Assembly: GCF_000196255.1 (NCBI RefSeq)
Contig: NC_006371.1
Span: 945,664 to 1,009,663, forward strand
Source: Photobacterium profundum SS9
Lineage (GTDB): Bacteria; Pseudomonadota; Gammaproteobacteria; Enterobacterales; Vibrionaceae
DNA length: 64,000 bases
Reading direction: 5' to 3'
Of this stretch, positions 16,470-25,888 are shown piece by piece. Made by a program: the position numbers and the translations under genes. The notes under the pieces are model-generated. The model ran no database searches, had not been told where the DNA came from, and saw nothing but the letters and a program-made list of their open reading frames with translations. Positions within the stretch are counted from its first letter, which is position 1, and each line of letters opens with the position of its first letter.

Positions 16470-17519
16470 AGTAGTCATGCAAAAGTTATCGTGAATTTTT
16501 CACCATAAGAATCCAGTATGCTTTTTATACTGAAACTTAGATCTTCGAAAGTTTTAAACGCTTCACATGGTAACCATTCATATTTCACTTTCTTCCACAA
16601 TATCTCAATGACATTGAGCTCTGGTGAGTACGGAGGTAAATAGCAGACCAATACATCATTCATCAGCCATTCATATATCTTTTGTTTAAATTTCATTGAC
16701 CGATGAAAAGAAGCATTATCCAAGATAATAAAGCATGGTTTATCCTCTTGCCTCGTGTTAATGAAGTGCTCGAATGCGTCGATAACTGTATCGGAGGATA
16801 CTCTTCCTTCCGTTGTCTGAAAGCTCAACTTCCCTTGTCGACTTAAGAAGCCGACAAGGGAAGTTGAGCCGTTTACTATGCGAATGCGCAGGTCTATGAG
16901 ATTGAACACCTACAGGCCCCCAACAATAAGGAAGGTTGGATTTCTGACTAAAGCCTGACTCATCAAAATAGAAGAGGTCGCATTTATTCATGCGTTCCAT
17001 TTTAATCAGTTTGTTACTGAACTTATTGAATTCGAATCGTCACGTTTTAACTTTAATGAGTGCCGAGCCCTTTTGTAACTGTAGCCACTTTTTTTATATT
17101 TCGTTTAAGGGTATCCAGGCTAGACTTTTTACCTGTTTCTTCTTCAAGTATTGCTTGTGCACGCTTAAGCTGGTGTGGTTCATCATCAATTAATGACTTC
17201 AAGCGCTGTACTTCTGTTTCAGTATAAATAGGTTTTCTTCCTATACGAGTAGCATCATAAAGCCCGACGATCCCACTGGTTCCTCAATGATCAATCCATG
17301 ATGATACGGTCTCAAACTTAGCGTCGAAAATATCAGCTAACGTCAAGATAGTGTAACCTTTATCACTGAGAAGAATCGCGTGAGCTCTTGTTCTGACTCT
17401 ATTTTTCGGATGATTAGCAATAGCTTCTTTTAAGGTTATTTGTTCATTTTCTGTTAAAGGGTTAACTGCTTTCATTATGATATCGACACTGACGTTAAAT
17501 ACTCAATTTTAGTACTGTA
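16470..17519 (-). mobile_element. IS630-A element, copy 1
   Basis: About 1050 bp bounded by TA (16468-16469 and 17520-17521). Sequence matches the copy at 54904-57363 across its length, apart from the IS4 insertion there and a few changes. The right TA is also the left TA of IS630-B, so the two elements abut. The ends have only a weak inverted repeat, and borders are by comparison of the two copies. Confidence 0.8.
16475..17475 (-). pseudogene. IS630-A transposase, broken
   Basis: Read leftward from 17475: an N-terminal helix-turn-helix part (MKAVNPLTENEQITLKEAIA...) ends at TGA right after WIDH, where copy 2 has a Trp codon. A third frame supplies CDLFYFDESGFSQKSNLPYCWGPVGV. The last frame, from SRQGKLSFQTTEG to 16475, carries IILDNASFH and YLPPYSPELNVIEILWKKVK, the second Asp and the Glu region. 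Copy 1 also lacks one A near 17038. The shift between HSKRLN and VGFLSRQGK lies in a perfect 18-bp hairpin (16826-16872) and is shared by both copies. Not functional as it stands. Confidence 0.85.
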
Positions 17520-17521
17520 TA

Positions 17522-18628
17522 TACCCGTGATCATTGAAAATGCTTGAATTTTTGGGGCAAAGGATCATGATAGCCCGATGATAAAGATCACTCTCACCGA
17601 AAAAGAAAAGAGCAGCTTAGAATCACGGCATAAAAAGTGCCGTGACAAGCGGGAGTGTGATCGTATCAAAGCCGTTTTACTATGTGACGAGGGCTGGTCA
17701 TCGGCAATGATTGCTCAAGCATTGCGTAAGCATGAAGCAACGATTGTTCGCCAACTTAATGACTTCATCCAAAAGGAAAAACTAGCTCCTGAAAGCGGTG
17801 GCTCTGATGGATACTTAAATGCAGACGAAACACAGCAATTGACCCAGCATCTCTGTGATGTGACTTATCTGCATACCCACCAAATAACGGCTTACATTAA
17901 AGAGACCTTCTCAGTTGAATACAGTATCTCTGGCTTAAACAAGTGGTTACACCAGCATGGCTTTAGTTATAAAAAACCTAAAGGTGTCCCTCATAAATTT
18001 GATGCCGGAAAACAGGCTGAGTTCATCGAGGATTATGAGGAGCTCAAAGCATCACTAAATGACGATGAACCCCTGTTATTCATGGATGCAGTACATCCAA
18101 CGCAAGCTACCAAGATAACGGCTGGGTGGGTCAAAAAAGGCGTTGATAAGCCCATCGAAACAACGGGAAGCCGTACGCGACTGAATATAGTCGGTGCTAT
18201 CCGCTTAGGGCACTTATCGGAAGCCATTGTCGACAAGTATAAGACAGTAAATGGTGAGTCGATTATTGCTTTTTTGAATCGAACGCGGGATTTCTATCGT
18301 GCAAGCGGTACTATTCATCTAGTGCTTGATGGAGCTGGTTACCATCGTTCGTTTCAGGTTGTTGAAGAAGCGAAAAAACTCAACATCGAATTGCACTATC
18401 TTCCTCCTTACAGTCCAAATCTTAACCCGATAGAGCGTCTCTGGAAGGTGATGAATAAGCATGCTCGAAATAGCCGATATTTTGCGACAGCAAAAGAATT
18501 TCGGGAGCGAATAGACCGATTTTTCACAGACACGCTCCCAGAAATTGCTGACTCGTTAAGCAGTACGATCAATGACAACTTTCAAAAGTTGGAATCAGCG
18601 AAATCCGCATTTTGAAGTAGACTGGGTA
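17522..18628 (+). mobile_element. IS630-B element, copy 1
   Basis: 1107 bp, with ends TACCCGTGATC and, inverted, TACCCAGTCTAC, TA on both sides (17520-17521 and 18629-18630). The length is identical to the copy at 27454-28560. To the right lies an IS4 transposase fragment whose intact form has a TA at exactly this place. To the left lies IS630-A instead of the rest of that IS4 gene, so one flank was exchanged or deleted. Confidence 0.93.
17578..18615 (+). CDS. IS630-family transposase (IS630-B)
   Basis: 345 aa. N-terminal double helix-turn-helix region (ECDRIKAVLLCDEGWSSAMI...), then a DDE core: LLFMDAVHPTQ (first Asp), IHLVLDGAGYHRS (second Asp) and LPPYSPNLNPIERLWKVM (Glu in place of the third Asp). 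This is the IS630/Tc1 pattern, which targets TA. The open frame and intact ends suggest an active element. One residue (Val versus Ile in GW-x-KKG) separates it from the copy at 27467-28504. Confidence 0.94.
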   Translation: MIKITLTEKEKSSLESRHKKCRDKRECDRIKAVLLCDEGWSSAMIAQALRKHEATIVRQLNDFIQKEKLAPESGGSDGYLNADETQQLTQHLCDVTYLHTHQITAYIKETFSVEYSISGLNKWLHQHGFSYKKPKGVPHKFDAGKQAEFIEDYEELKASLNDDEPLLFMDAVHPTQATKITAGWVKKGVDKPIETTGSRTRLNIVGAIRLGHLSEAIVDKYKTVNGESIIAFLNRTRDFYRASGTIHLVLDGAGYHRSFQVVEEAKKLNIELHYLPPYSPNLNPIERLWKVMNKHARNSRYFATAKEFRERIDRFFTDTLPEIADSLSSTINDNFQKLESAKSAF

Positions 18629-18630
18629 TA

Positions 18631-19632
18631 AGTGGCCCGATGCTGGGTCTTGCTCGTTCTGGTGTGAAAGAAAGTCAAAGTCGATATGTATTAATGGCTC
18701 ATGATTGGTGCCATATCAATTTCGCTAAACATCATAGTAAGTTAGATAAAACTAAGATGTTACACGCTCTCGATGTTGGCTACGAACTGCAAGCGTCTTT
18801 ATTGGTAGACGCAAATACCGGCGCACCCATTGCTCCAGCAGGTCTTAACTTACTGACAAGCAACGGTATTTATCAATGCCGAAGCCAAGAGTTACAACCC
18901 AAGCAAAGTCACCTAGATTCACTCTTTGACAGCATTCATTGGCAAGAACAATTACATTTAGACAAGCCCCTAGTGCATGTTGTTGATAGAGAAGCAGATT
19001 CAGCGAAAGACTTAAGACGTTTAGGCTCAGTTCACTGGCTAACTCGAACTAAAAAAGGCTCAACGTTCCGTCACGAAGGTCAGTTTAAAACGGCTGAAAT
19101 CATCAGTCGAACAATCTCCCCAGACTTGAAAGGTGTTATTTCTCTTCGAGGTAAAGAGGGCTATTTGTTTGTTGGTGAAACGACTGTTGAGTTACACCGG
19201 AAATCAGAAAAGCTCGCGTCAGCGGCGCCCACCTGTCGCTTTGTTATGAGCCTGGTCACGGATGATGAAGGTAAAGAGCTAGCAAGATGGTATCTGCTGT
19301 CTAACGTGTTGGATGTTGATGCAACAGAGATTGCAACGTGGTATTGCCATCGCTGGAATATTGAATCTTGGTTTAAGTTATTGAAGTCAGATGGTCATCA
19401 GTTAGAGAAATGGCAGCAAACTACTGCGGAGTCAATATTAAAGCGTCTGATCACAGCCAGTGTTGCAACGACGTTGATATTTAAGCTTTATTCGGACAGC
19501 TCGGATGAAGCTAATGAATTTAAAGGTTTTTTGGTTAAGCTGAGTGGTCGTTTAACTAAGCGAACAAAGCCTGTCACTCAGCCATCACTGCTTGCGGGAC
19601 TATGGGTTTTCCTACAAATGTGTGAAGTACTA
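18631..19632 (+). pseudogene. Internal fragment of the 1400-bp IS4-family transposase
   Basis: Codons for SGPMLGLARSGVKESQSRYV through VFLQMCEVL are present, matching the intact transposase at 6507-7793. Both ends are cut at TA dinucleotides of the IS4 gene: the left by IS630-B and the right by the IS630-C fragment. One substitution (Met-Leu-His for Met-Ser-His) separates it from the intact copies. The open frame ends in unrelated codons (VPLPKRNDQ) from the neighbouring element. Confidence 0.9.
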
Positions 19633-19663
19633 GTGCCTCTTCCAAAAAGAAATGATCAGTTGA

Positions 19664-19927
19664 CTACCAATCGATAGGCAACTGATCTTGTGGTACTAAG
19701 ACAGTCATAGATCGTGCTTTTCCCTTCTCTTTTTTAATCAATTGTTTTTCAACAAGTACACGAAGCATTTGATGTGTACTTGCTGACGATACTCCAAAGT
19801 AATTTTGTATATCCACTTCTGCTGGAGATCGTTTATTGAGTCTGGTGTAATAAAAAATAAATGCCAGATATTCTCCCTGCCGTTGTGTGAATTTCTTTTC
19901 TAATTTGTGACTTTCAAGGATCGACAT
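19664..19927 (-). CDS. LexA-like winged-helix DNA-binding protein carried by IS630-C
   Basis: From ATG at 19927 the product is 87 aa. KKFTQRQGEYLAFIFYYTRL, RSPAEVDIQNYFGVS and STHQMLRVLVEKQLIKKEKG resemble the LexA N-terminal winged helix, without the LexA protease half. Similar short proteins are known to me as companions of some IS630-type transposases, and here it is divergent from one. An upstream start would overlap the transposase start and is less likely. It may repress the element. Role inferred from position. Confidence 0.65.
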   Translation of the reverse strand: MSILESHKLEKKFTQRQGEYLAFIFYYTRLNKRSPAEVDIQNYFGVSSASTHQMLRVLVEKQLIKKEKGKARSMTVLVPQDQLPIDW

Positions 19928-19979
19928 ATCAAGCTCTTTGTGATCAATTATGTTATTTATCAATGAGGTACATAATAGT

Positions 19980-20202
19980 ATGAATATCACCTATCGAGTA
20001 GAGTTAACCCGCGATGAACACCTATACCTAGAGCAACTGACTTCCAAAGGAAGTCATAATAGTCGAGTGATCAAGCGAGCTAACATCTTACGGTTGGCTG
20101 ATAATCATGCTCATAGCCATGAAGCTATCGCTACTCTAACAGGGTGTGGAACTGCGACGGTATTTAGGGTTAAAAGGAAATTTGTTGAGGAAGGGTTAGA
20201 GT
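19980..20202 (+). pseudogene. IS630-C transposase, N-terminal fragment
   Basis: ATG 19980 gives MNITYRVELTRDEHLYLEQL and then VIKRANILRLADNHAHSHEA, ...CGTATVFRVKRKFVEEGLE, the N-terminal helix-turn-helix region of an IS630 family different from types A and B. The frame is broken by the IS66 end at 20203. The DDE domain is absent. Confidence 0.8.
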
Positions 20203-20950
20203 GTAAGCGTCTGGGCAACGACACCTAGCTATGCTTAATATTCCATGGCAGCAACGCGTCAATATTATTCGGTTTTTCAGCAATCTGCTGCAAGCAGGTT
20301 GCGATATAATCATGAACAAGAAGATTATTCGCTTTTGCTGTTTCAACCAAACTATATAAAATCGCACTCGCGTTCGCACCTGTATTGGTGTACGAAAATA
20401 GCCAAGCCTTACGACCTATCACAAAGGGCTTCACTGCCCGCTCTGCTCGGTTATTGTCAATGCTTAACCTGCCATCTTCAAGATAGCGCTGGAATTTTTC
20501 AAATTGGTTTAAGCTATAACTTATTGCTTCTCCCAATTTACTTTTAGGTGGGATTTTTTCTTTATGCTCGATGAGCCAGTTATATAATGTGGTTACGATA
20601 GGCTTGGCTTGTGACTGTCGGATTGCTAATTTTTCTTCAACAGATTTGCCCTTAATTCGTTTTTCTATTCCGTATAACTTACCAATTAAATTTAATACGA
20701 TATCCACTTTCCCTGTTTTCTTTTTTCCTTGCAGCTTCTTCACATCGATAAATTTACGACGAATATGCGCAAGACAGGCTACCAGTGTCGCTTGCGTTGA
20801 TTCATAAGCTTTATATCCATCAACGTGCATGTAACCTTGGTAACCATCAAGAAAATCAATCGCACATTGGTAAGCGTCTGGCCAAACACACCTTCATCTA
20901 ATTTCTGATTTCAATTATGTTATTTCCAAGTCAAATAAAAGGAAATAACA

Positions 20951-21247
20951 ATGAAAATAACGCGCAACGAAACACAATGGCAGACCCTAATACAAAATCA
21001 ACAAACCAGTGGATTAACTATTTCAAATTACTGCCAACAGCATCAATTACCGACTTCTAGCTTCTACGCTTTCAAGAAAAAATTGGGCTTAACATCCAAC
21101 AGTTTTGTTCGCGCCAAAGTGATACAGCAAATTGAGTTATTGGAAGAGCAACCATCCATCACACTCACGGTTGGTAAGGCAAACGTCAGTTTGCCTGCAA
21201 CAACATCCGCTACATACTTGGCTCAAATACTGCGTGAGTTGAGCTAA
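20951..21247 (+). CDS. tnpA: IS66 accessory protein TnpA
   Basis: 98 aa beginning MKITRNETQWQTLIQNQQTS, with the HTH-like segment LTISNYCQQHQLPTSSFYAFKKKLG typical of IS66 TnpA. Its stop overlaps the tnpB ATG (TA-ATG-C region at 21247), indicating translational coupling. TnpA is required together with TnpB for IS66 transposition in studied elements. AAGGAAATAACA precedes the start. Confidence 0.9.
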   Translation: MKITRNETQWQTLIQNQQTSGLTISNYCQQHQLPTSSFYAFKKKLGLTSNSFVRAKVIQQIELLEEQPSITLTVGKANVSLPATTSATYLAQILRELS

Positions 21248-21594
21248 TGCAATCCTTTATTGAACCATCAGCCGTTTTTATACACCGTGATTTTGTCGAC
21301 TTTCGAAAATCAATAAACGGGTTAGCAGCCATTGTTGAAGATGAGCTTAATCGTGACGCTTACACGGGTGAGTTGTTTGTGTTTTGCAATAAAGCCAAAG
21401 ACAAACTAAAAATACTGTATTGGGATAAGACGGGTTTTGCACTTTGGTACAAGCGTCTTGAGAAGCAAAAATTCAAATGGCCGAGTAACATCGATTGCAA
21501 TGAGTTTGAATTAACGGACGAACAATTTAAGTGGTTGCTATCAGGATTTGATGTGCTTGGTCATCAAGAATTACATTATCAATCGATGATCTAA
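21247..21594 (+). CDS. tnpB: IS66 accessory protein TnpB (Orf2)
   Basis: 115 aa with the hallmarks VDFRKSINGLAAIVEDEL, ELFVFCNKAKDKLKILYWDKTGFALWYKRLE and FKWP of the IS66 Orf2/TnpB family. No catalytic triad; it acts as a helper of TnpC. Starts on the last base of tnpA and ends 109 bp before tnpC. Confidence 0.93.
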   Translation: MQSFIEPSAVFIHRDFVDFRKSINGLAAIVEDELNRDAYTGELFVFCNKAKDKLKILYWDKTGFALWYKRLEKQKFKWPSNIDCNEFELTDEQFKWLLSGFDVLGHQELHYQSMI

Positions 21595-21703
21595 CTCAGT
21601 CGGTATTTATCATATCTGAGCAGTCAACGATCGTTGACGCTCCCCCTTGTACTCATTGACATCAAAAGCAGTTTCATTTTGATAAACTTGCTAAAATGAG
21701 CAA

Positions 21704-23248
21704 ATGAAACTTGATGTGAACGTACTACCAGACGACCCAGAACAACTTAAGAAAATGTTACTTGAGTTGCAGCTGCTCGTGGCTCAAAAAGAGTGTGAGT
21801 TAGCTGAAAAAGACGCGATTTATCAAGAACTACTTGAACGTTATAATATAAAATTGGCTAACGAATACGGTAAAAAGTCAGAAAAAATGCCTGGTGCCGA
21901 TGACGTCTTCAATGAAGCCGAAGTCACACTTGATGAACAAGACGAGCTGCTATTAGCGAGCTTATCAACTGAAGAAAAAACAGAGCAAAAAGTCAAACCA
22001 AAGCGCAAACCACTACCGCCTGAACTCCCCCGAAAAGACGTTATCATTGATATTGAGGACACGGATAAAACATGTGATTGTTGCCGTAATTCTTTGCATA
22101 AAATGGGTGAGAGTAGCAGCGAAACCCTTGAATTTGTACCCGCTCATATTAAAGTCATTAAAACCATTCGCCCGAAGTATACGTGCCGACATTGTGAAAA
22201 TAATGGGATTGAAAATCACATAAAAATGGCACCGATGCCCGCCACGCCAATCCCGAAAAGTATTGCTACCGCGAGTTTGCTGAGCCAAATAATCACCTGT
22301 AAATATCAATTTGGTTTACCGCTTTATCGACAAGAAACAATGTTGAGTGACATCGGTATTGAGTTGAGTCGTCAAACCATGTCGAGCTGGATATTACGTT
22401 GTGCCACATTGCTTGAGCCTTTATATATGCGCTTGAAAGCAATATTGCTCGCTGAGCCCGCTATTCATGCAGATGAAACACCGCTAAAAGTAATCAAAGC
22501 CGAAAAAGCGACAAGCTATATGTGGGTATATTGCTGTGGAGCAGATGCATTAGGCAGTAACACCAATATTGTGTTATTCGATTATCACAATAGTCGTAAA
22601 GCCCAATGTGCGATTGATTTTCTTGATGGTTACCAAGGTTACATGCACGTTGATGGATATAAAGCTTATGAATCAACGCAAGCGACACTGGTAGCCTGTC
22701 TTGCGCATATTCGTCGTAAATTTATCGATGTGAAGAAGCTGCAAGGAAAAAAGAAAACAGGGAAAGTGGATATCGTATTAAATTTAATTGGTAAGTTATA
22801 CGGAATAGAAAAACGCATTAAGGGCAAATCTGTTGAAGAAAAATTAGCCATCCGACAGTCACAAGCCAAGCCTATCGTAACCACATTATATAACTGGCTC
22901 ATCGAGCATAAAGAAAAAATCCCACCTAAAAGTAAATTGGGAGAAGCAATAAGTTATAGCTTAAACCAATTTGAAAAATTCCAGCGCTATCTTGAAGATG
23001 GCAGGTTAAGCATTGACAATAACCGAGCAGAGCGGGCAGTGAAGCCCTTTGTGATAGGTCGTAAGGCTTGGCTATTTTCGTACACCAATACAGGTGCGAA
23101 CGCGAGTGCGATTTTATATAGTTTGGTTGAAACAGCAAAAGCGAATAATCTTCTTGTTCATGATTATATCGCAACCTGCTTGCAGCAGATTGCTGAAAAA
23201 CCGAATAATATTGACGCGTTGCTGCCATGGAATATTAAGCATAGCTAG
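21704..23248 (+). CDS. tnpC: IS66 transposase TnpC
   Basis: 514 aa. An N-terminal coiled-coil (LELQLLVAQKECELAEKDAI, about 20-45) is followed by a zinc-binding region (CDCCRN... CRHCEN) and the DDE core with HADETPLKV, YMHVDGYKAYE and DNNRAERAVKPFVIGRKAWLF containing the last acidic residue. A C-terminal IS66 tail ends NNIDALLPWNIKHS. Uninterrupted, and therefore likely active. Confidence 0.95.
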   Translation: MKLDVNVLPDDPEQLKKMLLELQLLVAQKECELAEKDAIYQELLERYNIKLANEYGKKSEKMPGADDVFNEAEVTLDEQDELLLASLSTEEKTEQKVKPKRKPLPPELPRKDVIIDIEDTDKTCDCCRNSLHKMGESSSETLEFVPAHIKVIKTIRPKYTCRHCENNGIENHIKMAPMPATPIPKSIATASLLSQIITCKYQFGLPLYRQETMLSDIGIELSRQTMSSWILRCATLLEPLYMRLKAILLAEPAIHADETPLKVIKAEKATSYMWVYCCGADALGSNTNIVLFDYHNSRKAQCAIDFLDGYQGYMHVDGYKAYESTQATLVACLAHIRRKFIDVKKLQGKKKTGKVDIVLNLIGKLYGIEKRIKGKSVEEKLAIRQSQAKPIVTTLYNWLIEHKEKIPPKSKLGEAISYSLNQFEKFQRYLEDGRLSIDNNRAERAVKPFVIGRKAWLFSYTNTGANASAILYSLVETAKANNLLVHDYIATCLQQIAEKPNNIDALLPWNIKHS

Positions 23249-24123
23249 GTGTCGTTGCCCAGACGCTTACGCACATTGGGCTTTACGACTATTGTGATAA
23301 TCGAATAACACAATATTGGTGTTACTGCCTAATGCATCTGCTCCACAGCAATATACCCACATATAGCTTGTCGCTTTTTCGGCTTTGATTACTTTTAGCG
23401 GTGTTTCATCTGCATGAATAGCGGGCTCAGCGAGCAATATTGCTTTCAAGCGCATATATAAAGGCTCAAGCAATGTGGCACAACGTAATATCCAGCTCGA
23501 CATCGTTTGACGACTCAACTCAATACCGATGTCACTCAACATTGTTTCTTGTCGATAAAGCGGTAAACCAAATTGATATTTACAGGTGATTATTTGGCTC
23601 AGCAAACTCGCGGTAGCAATACTTTTCGGGATTGGCGTGCATCGGTGCCATTTTTATGTGATTTTCAATCCCATTATTTTCACAATGTCGGCACGTATAC
23701 TTCGGGCGAATGGTTTTAATGACTTTAATATGAGCGGGTACAAATTCAAGGGTTTCGCTGCTACTCTCACCCATTTTATGCAAAGAATTACGGCAACAAT
23801 CACATGTTTTATCCGTGTCCTCAATATCAATGATAACGTCTTTTCGGGGGAGTTCAGGCGGTAGTGGTTTGCGCTTTGGTTTGACTTTTTGCTCTGTTTT
23901 TTCTTCAGTTGATAAGCTCGCTAATAGCAGCTCGTCTTGTTCATCAAGTGTGACTTCGGCTTCATTGAAGACTTCATCGGCACCAGGCATTTTTTCTGAC
24001 TTTTTACCGTATTCGTTAGCCAATTTTATATTATAACGTTCAAGTAGTTCTTGATAAATCGCGTCTTTTTCAGCTAACTCACACTCCTTTTGAGCCACGA
24101 GCAGCTGCAACTCAAGTAACATT

Positions 24124-25888
24124 GTAACTTCTCAATAAGCCGAGGCAGGGTGGGCTTTCTGGAGCACCAGAGAGCCTAAAGATGGGATTACATTACTTTG
24201 AGAAATTCGGTCGTTGAGATATTTCCAGAAGGAAACCCCTAATTTTCCGCACGTTTTTTTCAGGCTGGAAAAGGTATCTCGGCATTGTCGGCCAAGATCA
24301 CTACGAGTACCTCCACTGACTTTGCGCCGCTTGACCTGCTCTCTTAGATCATTTTCGCTTCCATTTGTATGGATTGGAATTTCTGGTCGTTCCAATACCA
24401 GCAATAAGCTTGATTTTAATTTGTTTAACCGCTTTAGTTGCTGATTAAGGAGCTCATAGCGGGTTTTCTGAGTAAATAGCCGATCGAACTCCTTCGACAG
24501 AGCTGATTTCTTCGTGTCGCAAGGCTGTTTTTTGTATTCTTTCAGCTCCTTGTAGAACGACCAAATCTCATCACGTACTTGTGCGATGTCTTCTCGATGT
24601 CCCTCATTCAACGGAATAAGCTTGTGGACCAACCGCTCCGCATGTACCCAGCACAAACCATGTTGTAGAACCTTAAACTGTCCAGCACCATCACTGATCA
24701 CAGCGAGTTTACCCAAAGCTTCATTCTCTGACGCGCAACCCAATAGGGCACCTTCAGTCGCTATTTGAATATGCCTTTTTACGACAATACCCAGCTGAAC
24801 TAGATGAGCAGACCATTCCTCCTCACATCCAAAGTTGGTCACTGGTGTGTTTGCTAACAATGCTAACTGGGGAGCAGGGAGTTTATTTGTCGCCATATAG
24901 TTTAGTGCGCAGGTGTTCACCTGATAACCCTTGTTTCCAGCCCGAAGGAGTGACAGGAAGTTGATCCGATTTTTTCGGTCTGAACTTTGAAACCAAGCAA
25001 ACCACTCATTGCCTATGTGGGTGACAAAACCGTTCTTGCCCTGATGCCTAGCTCCGGTGTCATCTGTTGTGATATAGCCAGTGCTTTGCAGGCCTGCAGC
25101 CAGAAGTTCGGCTTTTTCTTCATGCAAATCATCATGATTTTCGGTCAATAAGCGATTTAATTGGCCACTGGAAATATCGATACCCCATTCTCTAAGTTGT
25201 TCCAACAACAGAGGCTGAGTGACCTGACATTGATGATACTGATAGAGGATGTAGCTTCTTAGTCGAGTGCCAAAGTGTTGGCCTGCTAGTCCATTAGGCA
25301 AGGTAGCGGTAACCGTCGAACCATCAGGTAATAGATAGCAAGCTAAGCGATAACGTACATTGCACGACTGTATCTCTAACTCTTGGACGACAAAATCTCG
25401 GTAGCCCTTGAATCGTGCCCCGATAGGTAAAGGTTGTTCTGGCTGGACAATGTTATCCTGATGAATGGTCAGCGTTTGATTTTTGCTACGCTTGGTAGAG
25501 CCGGACCGTTTGTTATCAGTCGAGCCTTGGTCTGACTTTTCATCGGTATTTGTGTCGAGTTTACTCGGCTTGAACTTGGGCCGTTTTTTCTGCCCTTTTA
25601 GTACGTTGATCTCGTCTTTAAGGAGGGTGATTTCTTCTTGTTGGCGCTCAACCGTATCGGAAAGCTGCTCAATGATCCCAATTAAGCCTTTTACCAAAGG
25701 GGTTTGCTCTGACTCTGGAATGTCTGGGAGATTAATTTTCATTGAGACAAAAGGCTCTACGTGGTTAGAGGCTACTATTTTGAAGGTTTGAAAGGATCAA
25801 TCAAGCCGATCTTAGAGATCCTAACATTAATTTTAAAAACACTATCAGGATCACTCTTCGCTTATGCCCCGACTTATTGAGAAGTTAC
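24124..25888 (-). mobile_element. ISBst12-like (single-ORF IS66-related) element
   Basis: 1765 bp with inverted ends GTAACTTCTCAATAAG. One gene and no tnpA/tnpB, as in the ISBst12 subgroup. Flanks GTAACATT (left) and GGTCGAGG (right) do not match, and they belong to two different broken transposases (IS66 and IS10-like), so this copy also sits at a rearrangement joint. Confidence 0.85.
24132..25742 (-). CDS. IS66-related transposase (ISBst12 type)
   Basis: 536 aa. A coiled-coil start (EQLSDTVERQQEEITLLKDE, then INVLKGQKK) leads into a basic linker. The core has YITTDDTGARHQGKNGFVTH (first Asp), AVISDGAGQFKVLQHGLCWV (second Asp) and HTNGSENDLREQVKRRKVSG (Glu-containing motif shared with IS66 TnpC), then DTFSSLKKTCGKLGVSFWKY. 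The open frame and near-perfect ends suggest a recently mobile copy. Confidence 0.88.
   Translation of the reverse strand: MKINLPDIPESEQTPLVKGLIGIIEQLSDTVERQQEEITLLKDEINVLKGQKKRPKFKPSKLDTNTDEKSDQGSTDNKRSGSTKRSKNQTLTIHQDNIVQPEQPLPIGARFKGYRDFVVQELEIQSCNVRYRLACYLLPDGSTVTATLPNGLAGQHFGTRLRSYILYQYHQCQVTQPLLLEQLREWGIDISSGQLNRLLTENHDDLHEEKAELLAAGLQSTGYITTDDTGARHQGKNGFVTHIGNEWFAWFQSSDRKNRINFLSLLRAGNKGYQVNTCALNYMATNKLPAPQLALLANTPVTNFGCEEEWSAHLVQLGIVVKRHIQIATEGALLGCASENEALGKLAVISDGAGQFKVLQHGLCWVHAERLVHKLIPLNEGHREDIAQVRDEIWSFYKELKEYKKQPCDTKKSALSKEFDRLFTQKTRYELLNQQLKRLNKLKSSLLLVLERPEIPIHTNGSENDLREQVKRRKVSGGTRSDLGRQCRDTFSSLKKTCGKLGVSFWKYLNDRISQSNVIPSLGSLVLQKAHPASAY

Larger units (their letters stand above)
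19633..20202. mobile_element. IS630-C, left part only
   Basis: A 570-bp remnant starts right after TA (19631-19632) of the IS4 fragment. It carries a leftward small HTH gene and the first 74 codons of a rightward IS630-type transposase, where the end of an IS66 element (20203) cuts it. The remainder was not found in the window. Confidence 0.75.
20870..23270 (+). mobile_element. Complete IS66 element inserted in an older IS66 copy
   Basis: 2401 bp, with ends GTAAGCGTCTGGCCAAACAC and, inverted, GTAAGCGTCTGGGCAACGAC. An exact 8-bp target duplication GCACATTG (20862-20869, 23271-23278) matches the IS66 rule. It carries tnpA, tnpB and tnpC in the canonical order, all open. It lies in the opposite orientation to the outer element. 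Confidence 0.96.
20203..24123 (-). mobile_element. Outer IS66 element, interrupted and truncated
   Basis: Its right terminus, GTAAGCGTCTGGGCAACGAC, begins at 20203. It runs leftward-coding from about 24123, is split at 20870-23270 by a second IS66 of the same type, and is cut at 24123 by the ISBst12-like element, losing tnpA, tnpB and the first codons of tnpC. Confidence 0.88.
20225..24123 (-). pseudogene. IS66 TnpC of the outer element, broken three ways
   Basis: The N-terminal half (23279-24123) and C-terminal half (20225-20869) are near-identical to the intact tnpC at 21704-23248. Defects: codons before MLLELQLLVAQ are lost at the ISBst12-like junction; a 5-nt deletion near 23634 shifts the frame (KMAPMHANPEKY instead of KMAPMPATPIPKS); and the inner IS66 is inserted in the codons after RKAQCA, with the 8-bp repeat GCACATTG on each side. 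Confidence 0.9.

Noticed and set aside
20245..20547. 100-codon rightward frame within the IS66 region (repeated at 22926-23228 on the other strand)
   Set aside because: It is the antisense shadow of the tnpC C-terminal part, and recurs only because tnpC recurs.
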